A stretch of DNA of 64,000 bases from Shewanella electrica (GTDB lineage Bacteria; Pseudomonadota; Gammaproteobacteria; Enterobacterales; Shewanellaceae). How positions within the stretch are numbered: position 1 is the first letter of the stretch; each line of letters starts with the position of its first letter. Where the stretch lies: positions 1 through 64,000 of the forward strand of contig NZ_JAKOGG010000012.1 in assembly GCF_022321485.1 (NCBI RefSeq), read 5' to 3'. The notes under the pieces are model-generated. The model ran no database searches and was not told the DNA's origin. It saw only the letters and a program-made list of their open reading frames with translations. This document shows positions 8,536 to 18,638 of the stretch, one piece after another. The position numbers and the translations under genes are program-made.

Positions 8536-9017
8536 ACCCAAGACGCAAGAAAAGATTAGTGTTAGCCAGCAGCCTCGTAGTAGGCGTTGCCGCAGTTGCT
8601 TCATTGCTGCTGTATGCATTGAACTCTAACCTGAACCTGTTCTACACCCCATCTGAGATTGTGAATGGCAAAGTGGATACTGGCGTTAAACCGAGTGTGG
8701 GTGATCGTATCCGTATCGGCGGCATGGTGACCGAAGGCTCATTAGTGCGCGATCCAAAAAGTTTGCACGTAAGCTTTGCGGTACATGATGCCGCCGGTGG
8801 TCAAGTCACGGTAACTTATGACGACCTGCTGCCAGATCTGTTCCGCGAAGGCCAAGGCGTGGTTGCCCAAGGCGTACTGACTGGCCCCGGCCAATTGGAA
8901 GCGACTGAAGTACTGGCAAAACACGATGAAAACTACATGCCACCTGAAGTGGCTGAAGCCATGGGTAAAGATCATCAAAAAATGATGTATACCGAAGAGC
9001 AAAAAGCGGGCGGTTAA
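8532..9017 (+). CDS. ccmE: Periplasmic heme chaperone CcmE
   Basis: CcmE binds heme covalently through a histidine and delivers it to CcmF. The 161-residue protein has an N-terminal membrane anchor (about 9-29), an OB-fold domain, and the heme-binding motif LAKHDENY with H131 and Y135 (H130 and Y134 in E. coli). It overlaps ccmD by 4 nt and is the last gene of the operon, followed directly by a bidirectional terminator. Confidence 0.97.
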   Translation: MNPRRKKRLVLASSLVVGVAAVASLLLYALNSNLNLFYTPSEIVNGKVDTGVKPSVGDRIRIGGMVTEGSLVRDPKSLHVSFAVHDAAGGQVTVTYDDLLPDLFREGQGVVAQGVLTGPGQLEATEVLAKHDENYMPPEVAEAMGKDHQKMMYTEEQKAGG

Positions 9018-9036
9018 TACTGCGTCGCTTCATGCT

Positions 9037-9062
9037 AAAAAAGCCCCGTTTGGGGCTTTTTT
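9037..9062. terminator. Bidirectional terminator between ccmE and the alanine symporter
   Basis: An 11-bp stem (AAAAAAGCCCC with GGGGCTTTTTT) and a GTTT loop give T runs in both directions. It serves the convergent ccmABCDE and symporter transcripts. Confidence 0.92.
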
Positions 9063-9079
9063 CGTTATGATGTCAGCGG

Positions 9080-10453
9080 TTATTGGTGATGTTCCAATGA
9101 GGCGAAATAGCGCTTGGCCGCCTGCTTAACCCGCGGTGCCAGCAACACGGCCGACACCATGGTTGGAATCGCCATCAGCGCATAAGCACCGTCAATCAGA
9201 TTGACCACATTGTCTAAGCTCGTGGTCGCCGCAAACAGAATAGTGAGCAGATAAAAGCACTGATAAGTCGGCAGATAACGGCTGCCACACAGAAATCGAA
9301 AACACTGACTGCCATAAAATGCTTGGGTGATGATGGTGGTAATCGCAAAAAACACCACACACAGCAGCAACAGATATGGCCCGACGCCAGGCATGGTCAC
9401 TTCAAACGCACGGGCAGATAAACTGATACCATCGGCGCCGCCTTGCTGCCACACGCCAGAAATCAAAATAATCAGCGCCGTGGCAGTACAGACTATCAGC
9501 GTATCAATCGCTGGACCGAGCATCGCTACTAACCCCTCTTTCACCGGCTCAGCAGTTTTGGCGCTGCCGTGCGCCATCACTTCTGTACCGATACCCGCCT
9601 CATTAGAAAATGCTGCGCGTTTTACCCCGATCACTAGGGTGCCTAACACCCCGCCAGCAACCGACTGCATCGAGAAAGCTTCGGTGACAATCTGCGTTAG
9701 ATAATACGGCACTTGTTCGATGTGCGAGCCAATCACATAGATGGCGCAGCTCACGTAGATTAGGATCATCGTTGGTACCGCTTTGGTGGCCACCGCCGCG
9801 ATACGGGTAATTCCGCCCAGCACAACCGTGCCCACCACCAGCATAATGACGGCGCCTAAGCCGAGTTGCAGCCAAAAATGGTCGCCCGCAACTGCGCCCA
9901 CGGTTTTCTCGGGGCCAAGTACCAACCACTCTTTAACGATGGTGACCAGTTGATTGGTATTGAACAGTGGAAAGTTGCCCATCATGCCGACCACCGCAAA
10001 GAAGATGGCCAATGGTTTCCACTTGGGGCCCAGCCCTTCGGTGATGATATACATCGGCCCACCGCGCACTTCACCACGATCATCATGGCCGCGATACATA
10101 ATTGCCAAGGTACAGGTGAAAAACTTGGTTGCCATACCGATGATGGCGCTGATCCACATCCAAAAGATGGCACCAGGGCCACCCGCTACCATCGCCAACG
10201 CGACACCGCCGATATTGCCCATGCCGACGGTGCCGGCCATGGCGCTCGACAACGCGCCTAAGTGGCTGATCTGCCCTTCGGCGTTGGGCTCATCATATTT
10301 GCCGCGCAAAATATTGATGGCATGTTTGAGGTAACGAAAAGGGGCAAAACCTGAATAGAGCAGAAAGAAAAGCCCGCCGCCCACCAATAGCACCAGCATA
10401 TGGGGGCCCCAAGCATAAGAAGCAAAAGCTGAGGTTGCTTCAGCAAAAGTCAT
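9080..10453 (-). CDS. Sodium:alanine/glycine symporter, AGCS family
   Basis: This 457-residue inner-membrane transporter has about 10-11 helices. The family signature lies in the N-terminal half (GTVGMGNIGGVALAMVAGGPG), and conserved FSNEAGIGTE appears further on. AGCS proteins import alanine, glycine or serine with sodium; the exact substrate cannot be read from sequence. The start is supported by ACGGAG 8 nt upstream. That ribosome binding site is buried in a perfect hairpin (see 10459-10505), which suggests control of translation. The gene stands alone between two terminator-like structures. Confidence 0.93.
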   Translation of the reverse strand: MTFAEATSAFASYAWGPHMLVLLVGGGLFFLLYSGFAPFRYLKHAINILRGKYDEPNAEGQISHLGALSSAMAGTVGMGNIGGVALAMVAGGPGAIFWMWISAIIGMATKFFTCTLAIMYRGHDDRGEVRGGPMYIITEGLGPKWKPLAIFFAVVGMMGNFPLFNTNQLVTIVKEWLVLGPEKTVGAVAGDHFWLQLGLGAVIMLVVGTVVLGGITRIAAVATKAVPTMILIYVSCAIYVIGSHIEQVPYYLTQIVTEAFSMQSVAGGVLGTLVIGVKRAAFSNEAGIGTEVMAHGSAKTAEPVKEGLVAMLGPAIDTLIVCTATALIILISGVWQQGGADGISLSARAFEVTMPGVGPYLLLLCVVFFAITTIITQAFYGSQCFRFLCGSRYLPTYQCFYLLTILFAATTSLDNVVNLIDGAYALMAIPTMVSAVLLAPRVKQAAKRYFASLEHHQ

Positions 10454-10458
10454 ACTGT

Positions 10459-10505
10459 TAACTCCGTGTTAAATCTCGTCATAGAGTAACAAGCACACGG
10501 AGTTA
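10459..10505 (-). promoter_or_regulatory. 5'-leader hairpin covering the symporter ribosome binding site
   Basis: TAACTCCGTG (10459-10468) and CACGGAGTTA (10496-10505) are perfect 10-bp complements with a 27-nt loop. On the minus-strand mRNA the 3' arm contains the Shine-Dalgarno ACGGAG (10462-10467), 8 nt before the ATG. Folding would hide it, so translation would need the hairpin to open. No glycine-riboswitch core is seen. Confidence 0.6.
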
Positions 10506-10599
10506 TTCAATCTATTTGCACACCAAGTGCATATTTATTCAGCGCTCAACCAGTCAAAACTCGGCAAATAGCTCTGGCATAAAGCATGTGTCGGCGAGT

Positions 10600-10621
10600 C
10601 TGCGGTGAATACGCACCGCAG
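10600..10621 (-). terminator. GC-rich hairpin after the APH-fold kinase gene
   Basis: An 8-bp perfect stem (CTGCGGTG/CACCGCAG) with a 6-nt loop lies just past the stop of the leftward kinase gene. It is extended by an outer GTCGG/CCGAC pairing. There is no T run, so it may be a Rho-assisted stop or an mRNA-end stabiliser rather than a classic terminator. Confidence 0.4.
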
Positions 10622-10643
10622 CTCCACCGACTCATACGCACTG

Positions 10644-11729
10644 TCACTGACTCTGCAGTAGTGGCTTGAGTTGCGCTTCATGTTCCACAAAACGTTGATA
10701 CAAGGTGAACTGATTAATCGCCCGCTCTAAGTTATGGCCGGCATGATGAATGCGGAAATAACGGTCGCCGTCGAGGTAATCGGTTAAGAAGCGAATAGCG
10801 AGCATTAGCGTGACGACCTTCACCCCCAGCCACAAACTTTCGCGCTCTAGTGGCGTCATCACTGGCGCTAACGCTTGCAACCAACCTTGGCTGATGGCGG
10901 CGAAATACTCCGGCAGCACGTCAATGTCGGCCAGTTGTGTCGCATCTTCGGCAACGGACGCACAACAGCTGCGCACCATGTCGCCAAAGTCATACATCAA
11001 ATAGCCCGGCATGCAGGTATCGAGATCGACCACCGCCATTGGTTGGTTATCATCGTCAAACAGCAGGTTATTAATTTTGGTGTCGTTGTGGCAGATCCGT
11101 AGCGGCAACTGCGCTTCCATCTGCGCTACGTCATCGAGCAACGCGCGTTGGCTAACGGCAAAGTCCAACCACGGCTGACAGTGTTGTCGCCGCTGTAATG
11201 GATCTTCTGCTGCCAGTTGCTGCAACCGCGTCATCCGCGCCGCTAAATGGCGAAAATCAGTAATGGTTTGCTGCAATAAGGTGGCATCTAACTGCCCCAG
11301 CGCCGCGGCAAAACTGCCAAACGCATAAGCAGTTTGCTGCGCTTGTGCCGTGGTGTGCATCTTCTCAATGCTGTGGCTGTTTTCCACAAATGAGATGGCG
11401 CGCCAGAAGCCATGTTGGCGGTCGTCCACGGCCAACTGCCCAGTTAACGTTAATACTGGATAGGTGAGCAACAGTGCATAGTTATCCGTTTGTTGCTGCA
11501 AAAAATTGGCAATCACCATCGCGTTTTCCACCACCGACCACGGCGCGGTAAACACTTGAGTGTTGAGCTGTTGCAGGACAAAGCGGCGCTGGTTACTACT
11601 CACTAACCAAGTGCTATTGATGTGGCCGTTCCCCAACGGAGCCACAGTTAAACTGACATGGTCCAGCTCTGCTGCCGTCAAATAGTGCGGCAAAACATGC
11701 TGTTTGATGCCATTAACATCCATCTGCAT
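10644..11729 (-). CDS. APH-fold phosphotransferase, sugar-1-kinase-like
   Basis: This 361-residue aminoglycoside-phosphotransferase-fold kinase carries the catalytic loop CHNDTKINNLLF (H-N-D, then the second N) and the Mg-binding segment VVDLDTCMPGYLMYDFGD. The DLDTxMPG...DFGD pattern resembles N-acetylhexosamine 1-kinase (NahK) and related sugar kinases more than antibiotic kinases. The likely reaction is anomeric phosphorylation of a hexosamine, but the substrate is not established. It lies 14 nt after the membrane-protein gene upstream (11744-12835) and is probably cotranscribed with it. No sugar-metabolism genes are adjacent. Confidence 0.75.
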   Translation of the reverse strand: MQMDVNGIKQHVLPHYLTAAELDHVSLTVAPLGNGHINSTWLVSSNQRRFVLQQLNTQVFTAPWSVVENAMVIANFLQQQTDNYALLLTYPVLTLTGQLAVDDRQHGFWRAISFVENSHSIEKMHTTAQAQQTAYAFGSFAAALGQLDATLLQQTITDFRHLAARMTRLQQLAAEDPLQRRQHCQPWLDFAVSQRALLDDVAQMEAQLPLRICHNDTKINNLLFDDDNQPMAVVDLDTCMPGYLMYDFGDMVRSCCASVAEDATQLADIDVLPEYFAAISQGWLQALAPVMTPLERESLWLGVKVVTLMLAIRFLTDYLDGDRYFRIHHAGHNLERAINQFTLYQRFVEHEAQLKPLLQSQ

Positions 11730-11743
11730 TGATGATTTTTATC

Positions 11744-12835
11744 CTAATTGAGCAAGCGACTAAATTGGCTATTCGCTTGTAATGCTGCTTGGCTACCTTT
11801 GAGGCTAAAATCATAGCCACACAGCGAAAAACTGCCGCGCATCGCCACATCATTAACGATTTGACGGGTATCAAGCGGGCTAAAATTGGCTTCAACGGCA
11901 CCGTTAGCCACAATGTTGACCTGCATCGGCCGATAGCGGCTGCCGTCGTTAAATGCCATATTGGCGCAACGTTTATCGCCACTGGCGCTGGCGAGATCCC
12001 ACATATTGCCCGGCGTCATCGTGTCGCCCAGCCACTGCATGATGAGCTGATCGCCTTGCAATATCAGACTGAAATGATCCGGCAATTTGACTATTTCTCG
12101 CGCGGTTTGATTGTTATCCGTCGTTGCTGCAACGTCCTCAGTTGCCACCGCTGGCTCATCGCTGTCGGCGGATAACCACCAACTGCTGATACCAATGCAC
12201 AGCAGTACCACGACAGCAGCAATCGCTACCAAGCGGTAGTGGCGTACTAACCACTGCCACAGTGCACTGAGATTCTGCCGTAATTCGGCCACGCTGTTAT
12301 CACTTTGATAAGCGCTATTGAGCCGCTCAAATGCTGGCGCATCATCGTCATCCAACGCAGAGTCATCATGACTGACCGCCGCCGCGCCGCCGATGGTGGG
12401 TTCCACCCTTTGGGTAGTTTTCGCCACGGTTAATGGCACCGGGCCGCTGTAGCCCTGCACATAACGCCGTTGCACCCGCGCACCTTTGGCCTGCACATTT
12501 GGCAAAAACGCAAAACCTAAATGCAGCACCAGCGCTAAAACCAATGCGCAATAAAGCACTGGGCCAGTCGACATCGTTAATGTGGCCGACAAAATGAGTA
12601 GCCAAGGCAGCAAGGCGACCAAGGCCATCAACGGTGGGCGCCCAGCATCACGCACGCGGCGCCATGCGGTTGCCAACAAAATCGGCAACAGTGCTAATGC
12701 CACTATCGCAGCAAAACCGCCACTGGTTGTTAGCCCCCACAGCAGCAGAATCAATAGATAAACCGCCATGCTGATCGCCAAATGGCGTAGCCCTTGGTCG
12801 TATCCTCGCAAGCAGATAAGTGATCTCAGTAACAC
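11744..12835 (-). CDS. DUF805-like membrane protein with periplasmic domain, unknown function
   Basis: This protein has 363 residues. The N-terminal part has about four helices with a DUF805-like RRVRDAGRP motif. An acidic linker follows, then a further helix (about 202-219, VAIAAVVVLLCIGISSWWL), then a probably extracytoplasmic C-terminal domain with a cysteine pair (CANMAF and LCGYDF). The start is GTG at 12835, preferred because AGAGAGGA precedes it by 4 nt. It is paired with the APH-fold kinase and divergent from gmk. The role is unknown. Confidence 0.7.
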   Translation of the reverse strand: MLLRSLICLRGYDQGLRHLAISMAVYLLILLLWGLTTSGGFAAIVALALLPILLATAWRRVRDAGRPPLMALVALLPWLLILSATLTMSTGPVLYCALVLALVLHLGFAFLPNVQAKGARVQRRYVQGYSGPVPLTVAKTTQRVEPTIGGAAAVSHDDSALDDDDAPAFERLNSAYQSDNSVAELRQNLSALWQWLVRHYRLVAIAAVVVLLCIGISSWWLSADSDEPAVATEDVAATTDNNQTAREIVKLPDHFSLILQGDQLIMQWLGDTMTPGNMWDLASASGDKRCANMAFNDGSRYRPMQVNIVANGAVEANFSPLDTRQIVNDVAMRGSFSLCGYDFSLKGSQAALQANSQFSRLLN

Positions 12836-12994
12836 AATATCCTCTCTGTGACGCCCCGAATCGATAATTTACTGGCGCAAGCCTATCGAATTTGCACACA
12901 ATTGTCAGCGGTACTGGCGCACTATTGCACAGCGCTCTATAATATCGCCCCTATTTTTAGTCCTTGGCCGAACTTGGCCGTCACAGTAGATTGA

Positions 12995-13624
<630 letters not shown>

Positions 13625-13682
13625 CAGTCATCGTGTACACTTTTGCGTCATTTTTTCATCGAACACACTGGAGTTCCAACAC

Positions 13683-13970
13683 ATGGCTCGCGTAACTGTA
13701 GAAGACGCCGTAAAGCAGATCGGCAACCGTTTTGACATGATCATGGTTGCGGCACGTCGTGCACGTCAAATTGCTGTTCAAGGCAAAGACCCGCTGGTTG
13801 AAGAAGAAAACGACAAGCCTACTGTGATTGCTCTGCGTGAAATTGAACAAGGCTTGGTTAACGCCCAAACATTAGAAGCTGACGAGCGCCAAAGCGTACG
13901 TGAACGCGAAGCTGCTGAAATTGCTGCAGTTGCTGCGATCGCTGAAGGCCACAACTCTTCTTCTCTGTAA
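13683..13970 (+). CDS. rpoZ: RNA polymerase omega subunit
   Basis: Omega is a 95-residue subunit that aids folding and assembly of beta-prime and forms part of ppGpp site 1. The sequence begins [19 protein letters not shown], the universal RpoZ start, which fixes the ATG at 13683 although the frame is open further upstream. The C-terminal tail is Ala/Glu-rich. The gene lies 58 nt after gmk and 27 nt before spoT. Confidence 0.97.
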   Translation: MARVTVEDAVKQIGNRFDMIMVAARRARQIAVQGKDPLVEEENDKPTVIALREIEQGLVNAQTLEADERQSVREREAAEIAAVAAIAEGHNSSSL

Positions 13971-13997
13971 GGTTAACAATATCGGGAGTACCACCAG

Positions 13998-16112
13998 TTG
14001 TATCTATTTGAAGGTCTGAGAGAAGCCGCTACCGCCTATCTAGCGCCGGAACAGGTTGAACTACTCAAGCAGGCCTATCAGATAGCGCGTGACGCTCATG
14101 AAGGGCAGATGCGAACTAGTGGCGAACCCTATATTACCCATCCGGTAGCAGTAGCGCATATTTTAGCTGATATGCGTCTCGACCATGAGACGCTAATGGC
14201 GGCGCTGCTGCACGATACCATTGAAGACACCCATGTCACCCAAGAAGACCTCGCCAACCTGTTTGGTGAATCGGTGGCCTTGCTGGTTGAAGGTGTCTCT
14301 AAGCTTGATAAGCTCAAATTCCGCGACAAGAAAGAAGCGCAAGCGGAAAACTTTCGCAAAATGATGCTGGCGATGACGCAAGATATTCGCGTCATTCTCA
14401 TCAAGCTGGCCGACCGCACCCACAACATGCGCACCCTTGGTGCTCTGCGTCCCGACAAACGTCGTCGTATCGCCCGCGAAACCCTCGAAATCTATGCCCC
14501 AATTGCTAACCGTCTTGGTATCCATAACATCAAGACTGAATTGGAAGATCTTGGTTTTCAAGCTTACTATCCGATGCGCTATCGCGTGTTAAAAGAGGTA
14601 GTACGTACCGCCAGCGGTAACCGCAAAGAGCTGATCCAAGCGATTGAAAATGCCATTCGTGGCCGGTTGGAAGAAAATCACGTTGGCTGCAAAGTCAAAG
14701 GCCGTGAGAAAAACCTCTACTCCATCTACAACAAGATGCGTACTAAAGAGGTGAAATTTGAAGACGTGATGGACATTTATGCCTTTCGCGTCATCGTCGA
14801 CACGGTAGATACCTGCTATCGCGTGCTCGGCATTATGCACGGCCTGTATAAACCGCGGCCGCTGCGTTTTAAAGATTATATCGCTATCCCCAAAACTAAC
14901 GGTTATCAATCACTGCATACTTCACTGATTGGCCCGCGCGGTTTACCGGTCGAAGTGCAGATCCGTACCGAAGATATGGATCAGATGGCCGACAAAGGGG
15001 TTGCGGCGCACTGGATGTATAAAAACGGCGATGCCGCCAGCGGCACCACCACTTCACAAGTGCGCGCCCGTAAGTGGATGCAAAGCTTGATGGAGTTGCA
15101 ACAAAGCGCATCTTCTTCATTTGAATTCGTCGAGAACGTTAAAACCGAACTGTTCCCTGACGAAATCTACGTCTTCACCCCAGATGGCCGCATTCTTGAA
15201 TTGCCAGTAGGCGCTACGCCAGTGGACTTTGCTTACGAAGTGCACACCGATGTCGGCAATACCTGTGTCGGTGCCCGCGTTAACCGCCAAGCCTACCCAC
15301 TGAGCCAACCGTTGATCTCCGGTCAAACCGTGGAGATCATCACCGCCAAAGGCGCCAAGCCGAATGCCGCGTGGCTCAACTTTGTCGTGACCGGTAAAGC
15401 CCGCGCCAAAATCCGCCAAGTGCTGAAATTCCTCAAGCAGGATGAAGCGATTGCACTGGGTAAACGCCTGCTCAACCACGCGCTGGGTGATACTAAGCTG
15501 GAAAGCTTTACCGAAGCGCAAATAGCCAAAGTGGTGAAAGACACCAAACACAACAACTTTAATGAGTTGCTGACCGATATCGGCCTCGGCAACGCCATGG
15601 GCTTGTTGATTGCACAGCGCCTGAAAGGTGAAAGCATCGATCCGAATCGTGGTGGTGGCGATGATGACAGTAAACTGATGCCTATTCGCGGCGCTGAAGG
15701 CATGTTGGTCACCTTTGGTAACTGCTGCCGTCCAATTCCGGGCGATGCGGTAGTCGCCTACGTCAGCCCAGGTAAAGGCCTCGTGGTACATATGGAAAAC
15801 TGCGCTAACATTCGCGGTTACCAGTCCGAGCCAGACAAGTATATCCCCGTGCAATGGGATGCAGTCGAAGGTGCCGAATACCAAGCCAACCTGCGTATTG
15901 AGATTGTTAACCACCAAGGCGCACTGGCGAAGATCACCAGCATTATTGCGGCGGAAGGTTCCAATATTTCTAACATCAGTACCGAAGAGCGCGATGGCAG
16001 AGTGTATTTGATCCACCTGCGCATCACCGTACGCGATCGGGTACATTTGGCTAACGTGATGCGCCGTATTCGGGTACTGCCTGAAGTGCTGCGTACCTCG
16101 CGTAACCGCTAA
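13998..16112 (+). CDS. spoT: Bifunctional (p)ppGpp synthetase/hydrolase SpoT
   Basis: SpoT degrades and weakly makes (p)ppGpp. The 704-residue protein has an HD hydrolase domain (H72-D73, with LLHDTIEDT), a synthetase-like domain (about 240-340, with [10 protein letters not shown]), a TGS domain (about 385-450), and a C-terminal ACT domain (about 630-704). The start is TTG at 13998: MYLFEGL aligns with E. coli SpoT (MYLFESL), which also uses TTG. The weak start probably limits expression. Confidence 0.97.
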   Translation: MYLFEGLREAATAYLAPEQVELLKQAYQIARDAHEGQMRTSGEPYITHPVAVAHILADMRLDHETLMAALLHDTIEDTHVTQEDLANLFGESVALLVEGVSKLDKLKFRDKKEAQAENFRKMMLAMTQDIRVILIKLADRTHNMRTLGALRPDKRRRIARETLEIYAPIANRLGIHNIKTELEDLGFQAYYPMRYRVLKEVVRTASGNRKELIQAIENAIRGRLEENHVGCKVKGREKNLYSIYNKMRTKEVKFEDVMDIYAFRVIVDTVDTCYRVLGIMHGLYKPRPLRFKDYIAIPKTNGYQSLHTSLIGPRGLPVEVQIRTEDMDQMADKGVAAHWMYKNGDAASGTTTSQVRARKWMQSLMELQQSASSSFEFVENVKTELFPDEIYVFTPDGRILELPVGATPVDFAYEVHTDVGNTCVGARVNRQAYPLSQPLISGQTVEIITAKGAKPNAAWLNFVVTGKARAKIRQVLKFLKQDEAIALGKRLLNHALGDTKLESFTEAQIAKVVKDTKHNNFNELLTDIGLGNAMGLLIAQRLKGESIDPNRGGGDDDSKLMPIRGAEGMLVTFGNCCRPIPGDAVVAYVSPGKGLVVHMENCANIRGYQSEPDKYIPVQWDAVEGAEYQANLRIEIVNHQGALAKITSIIAAEGSNISNISTEERDGRVYLIHLRITVRDRVHLANVMRRIRVLPEVLRTSRNR

Positions 16113-16131
16113 ACATAAGGAAATTGGCGTA

Positions 16132-16515
16132 ATGGCAACAAAAAAGATTATCGCAACTGACAAAGCACCAGCCGCTATCGGCACTTACTCACAAGCAGTG
16201 CAGGTAGATTCAACCTTGTATTTGTCAGGTCAAATCCCGTTGGTTCCTGCCACCATGGAAGTTGCTGGCGAAGATTTTGAAACCCAAGTGGTGCAAGTGT
16301 TTGAGAACTTGAAATCGGTATGTGAAGCCGCTGGCGGTCAACTGTCAGACATCGTCAAACTCAATATCTACATGACGGATTTGGCCAACTTTGCCAAAGT
16401 GAACGAAGTGATGGGCCGCTATTTCACCGCGCCTTATCCTGCCCGTGCCGCCATTGGTGTGAAACAACTGCCCAAAGATGTGCAAGTGGAAATGGACGCG
16501 ATTGCTGCTCTGTAA
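16132..16515 (+). CDS. ridA: RidA enamine/imine deaminase
   Basis: RidA hydrolyses reactive 2-aminoacrylate and related enamines released by PLP enzymes. The 127-residue protein has the conserved GTYSQA and LSGQIP segments and the catalytic arginine R105 in YPARAAIGV. It lies 19 nt after spoT and is probably cotranscribed with it, a common linkage in Shewanella and Vibrio. It ends at a strong terminator. Confidence 0.95.
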   Translation: MATKKIIATDKAPAAIGTYSQAVQVDSTLYLSGQIPLVPATMEVAGEDFETQVVQVFENLKSVCEAAGGQLSDIVKLNIYMTDLANFAKVNEVMGRYFTAPYPARAAIGVKQLPKDVQVEMDAIAAL

Positions 16516-16538
16516 TACACAACACACAAACTTCATTT

Positions 16539-16562
16539 AAGAGCGCTAAGGCGCTCTTTTTT
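16539..16562 (+). terminator. Terminator of the gmk-rpoZ-spoT-ridA unit
   Basis: The stem AAGAGCGC/GCGCTCTT with a TAAG loop is followed by a run of six T residues, 24 nt after the ridA stop. Confidence 0.92.
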
Positions 16563-16788
16563 ATTGCTAATTTTCCTCTCTTTCCTAAAAGCCTAGTACC
16601 GCATATTCCACTAATTTACTAGAGCGCAACACGGTAAATAATTTGCAGCACTATCAGCCCCACTCCATACTTAATGGTGACTTTTTGTCGATAAAAAACA
16701 GAAAGTTCTTGGCCTGCTGGGTGATTTTGGGGGACCACGGCAGTGACTCGATAACACTCATGATAACTAGACTATAAGGGGAACCCCG

Positions 16789-18447
16789 ATGACAACGAGC
16801 TACCGCAGTCCGGTTGATATGTTGAATCAATGGGCCACCACACAGGGTGACGAGATCTACCTGCGACAACCCATTAAAGGGCACTACCAAGATTACACTT
16901 GGCGACAGGTGCAACAGGCGGTGCAGCAAATTACTGGCGCGCTGCGGCATCTAGGCTTTGTGCCTGGGGATAAAATTGCGCTGCTGTCAAAAAACTGCGC
17001 CGAATGGTTTATCACGGATTTGGCCTTAATGTACGGCGGCTATATCAGCGTGCCTATTTACCCTACCGCCAATATCGACACCATTCGCTACGTGATTGAA
17101 CACAGCGGTGCCAAAGCGATTTTTGTCGGCAAACTCGACCATTGGCCCGATCAAGAACCCGGCGTGGGCGGCGATATTCTGCGGCTAGCTTTGCCTTACG
17201 ACACCATGCCGGCGCAATATCAATGGTTGCAACTACTCAATCTCGGTCAACCGCTGTTAGAGCCTGTGTCGCCGACCGAAGATCAGGTGATGACCTTGAT
17301 CTACACCTCTGGCTCCACTGGCAAACCTAAAGGCGCGGTACAAACCTTTGGTGCCTACAGTTGGACGTGTAATGCGGTAGTGCGCGATCTTAAGGCCGAT
17401 GGCCATGACCGACTGCTATCCTACCTACCGCTGGCACACATTACCGAACGGGTGGCGATTGAAGGCTCCTCATTTTATGCCGGTTGCGCGGTGGCGTTTG
17501 TCGAAAGCTTAGAGACCTTTGTTGCCGATGTGCAGCGCATGCAGCCGACGGTATTTTTCTCCGTGCCACGGCTGTGGACGCTGTTCCAGAAAAATATTAT
17601 CGACAAAGTGGGCAGTTACAAAAAGCTGCAAACCTTGCTGAGTATTCCATTGCTCGGCTGGCTGGTGAAACGCAAGATTCATAAAGGCTTAGGATTAGAT
17701 AAAGCGCGGCTACTCGGGTCCGGTTCGGCACCCATCCCACCATCGTTGGTGCATTGGTATCACAGCATCGGCCTCAATATTTGCGAAGCGTGGGGCATGA
17801 CCGAAAACTGCGCCTATTCGATCATCAACCATCCATTCAACCCCGATAAAATTGGCACCGTCGGCAAACCGATTGTCGGTTGTCAAATTAAGCAATCGCC
17901 AGAAGGAGAGTTGCTGGTCAAAAGCCCCAGCCTGATGCGCGAGTATTATCAAGCGCCCGAAGCGACCGCCGCCGCCTTTGATGCCGAAGGTTATTTTAAA
18001 ACCGGCGACTTATGCAGCGTCGATGATGAAGGCTACGTCAGCATCACCGGCCGCGTAAAAGACAATTTTAAAACCGCCAAAGGCAAGTATGTGGCACCGG
18101 TGCCGATTGAGCGCAAGTTAGCGCAAGATCCACACGCCGAGTTAATTTGTGTCATTGGTACGGGCTTACCGCATCCGATTGCCTTAGTGCAGCTCGCTGA
18201 AGGCGCAGCGCTACAAGCACGTGAAGAGGTGCGATTGTCGCTCAAAGAAACGCTTGATAGCGTTAACCCGCATCTCGAATCACACGCCACCGTGGATGCC
18301 ATTGTGGTGGTGACGGAGCCTTGGACCATTGAAAACGATGTGCTGACACCGACCCTAAAAATCAAACGTCACGTGCTAGAGAAAGCCTATATCGACCGGC
18401 TCGATGGCCTGCGCGGTAACCGCGTGGTTTGGGAGGATGAACTCTAA
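16789..18447 (+). CDS. Long-chain acyl-CoA synthetase-like AMP-binding protein
   Basis: This 552-residue member of the adenylate-forming superfamily activates a fatty acid to acyl-AMP and then acyl-CoA. The P-loop YTSGSTGKPKG is at 172-182. Core motifs WGMTEN, FKTGD and ITGRVKDNFKTAKGKYV follow. This last segment and the whole layout match the bacterial long-chain (bubblegum/FadD15-like) ligases rather than acetyl-CoA synthetase. The protein is soluble. The gene is monocistronic, preceded by AAGGGGAACCCCG-ATG and followed by a strong terminator. The chain-length preference is not known. Confidence 0.88.
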   Translation: MTTSYRSPVDMLNQWATTQGDEIYLRQPIKGHYQDYTWRQVQQAVQQITGALRHLGFVPGDKIALLSKNCAEWFITDLALMYGGYISVPIYPTANIDTIRYVIEHSGAKAIFVGKLDHWPDQEPGVGGDILRLALPYDTMPAQYQWLQLLNLGQPLLEPVSPTEDQVMTLIYTSGSTGKPKGAVQTFGAYSWTCNAVVRDLKADGHDRLLSYLPLAHITERVAIEGSSFYAGCAVAFVESLETFVADVQRMQPTVFFSVPRLWTLFQKNIIDKVGSYKKLQTLLSIPLLGWLVKRKIHKGLGLDKARLLGSGSAPIPPSLVHWYHSIGLNICEAWGMTENCAYSIINHPFNPDKIGTVGKPIVGCQIKQSPEGELLVKSPSLMREYYQAPEATAAAFDAEGYFKTGDLCSVDDEGYVSITGRVKDNFKTAKGKYVAPVPIERKLAQDPHAELICVIGTGLPHPIALVQLAEGAALQAREEVRLSLKETLDSVNPHLESHATVDAIVVVTEPWTIENDVLTPTLKIKRHVLEKAYIDRLDGLRGNRVVWEDEL

Positions 18448-18506
18448 CCTTAATGACCCGCGGAGGTGTTTTAGTGCCTTCGCCTCATATAGCTGCCCTA
18501 CCAAGT

Positions 18507-18537
18507 AAAAAGATCCCAACACAGTTGGGATCTTTTT
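18507..18537 (+). terminator. Terminator of the acyl-CoA ligase gene
   Basis: A 14-bp perfect stem (18507-18520 with 18524-18537; core GATCCCAAC/GTTGGGATC) has a 3-nt loop, leading A residues and five trailing T residues. It can work in both directions. Confidence 0.92.
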
Positions 18538-18638
18538 GACAGTATATGTCACAATAGCCCACTTAAAATGCCTAACATGTTGTTTGCATAACGACATCGT
18601 TGGACTCATCAAGCCTAGTCAGACTTGTGGAACACGTT

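Noticed and set aside
10517-10531. NtrC-like dyad TGCAC-N5-GTGCA upstream of the alanine symporter
   Set aside because: The spacer is 5, not 7 nt, so it does not fit the NtrC site seen at glnA and glnL; no sigma-54 promoter follows.
10454-10560. Glycine riboswitch upstream of the AGCS symporter
   Set aside because: The conserved riboswitch core motifs are not present; only a simple hairpin is seen.
15117-16184. Very long minus-strand open frame opposite spoT (355 codons)
   Set aside because: It lies antisense to the conserved spoT C-terminal half and ridA start, has no recognisable domain, and is a composition effect.
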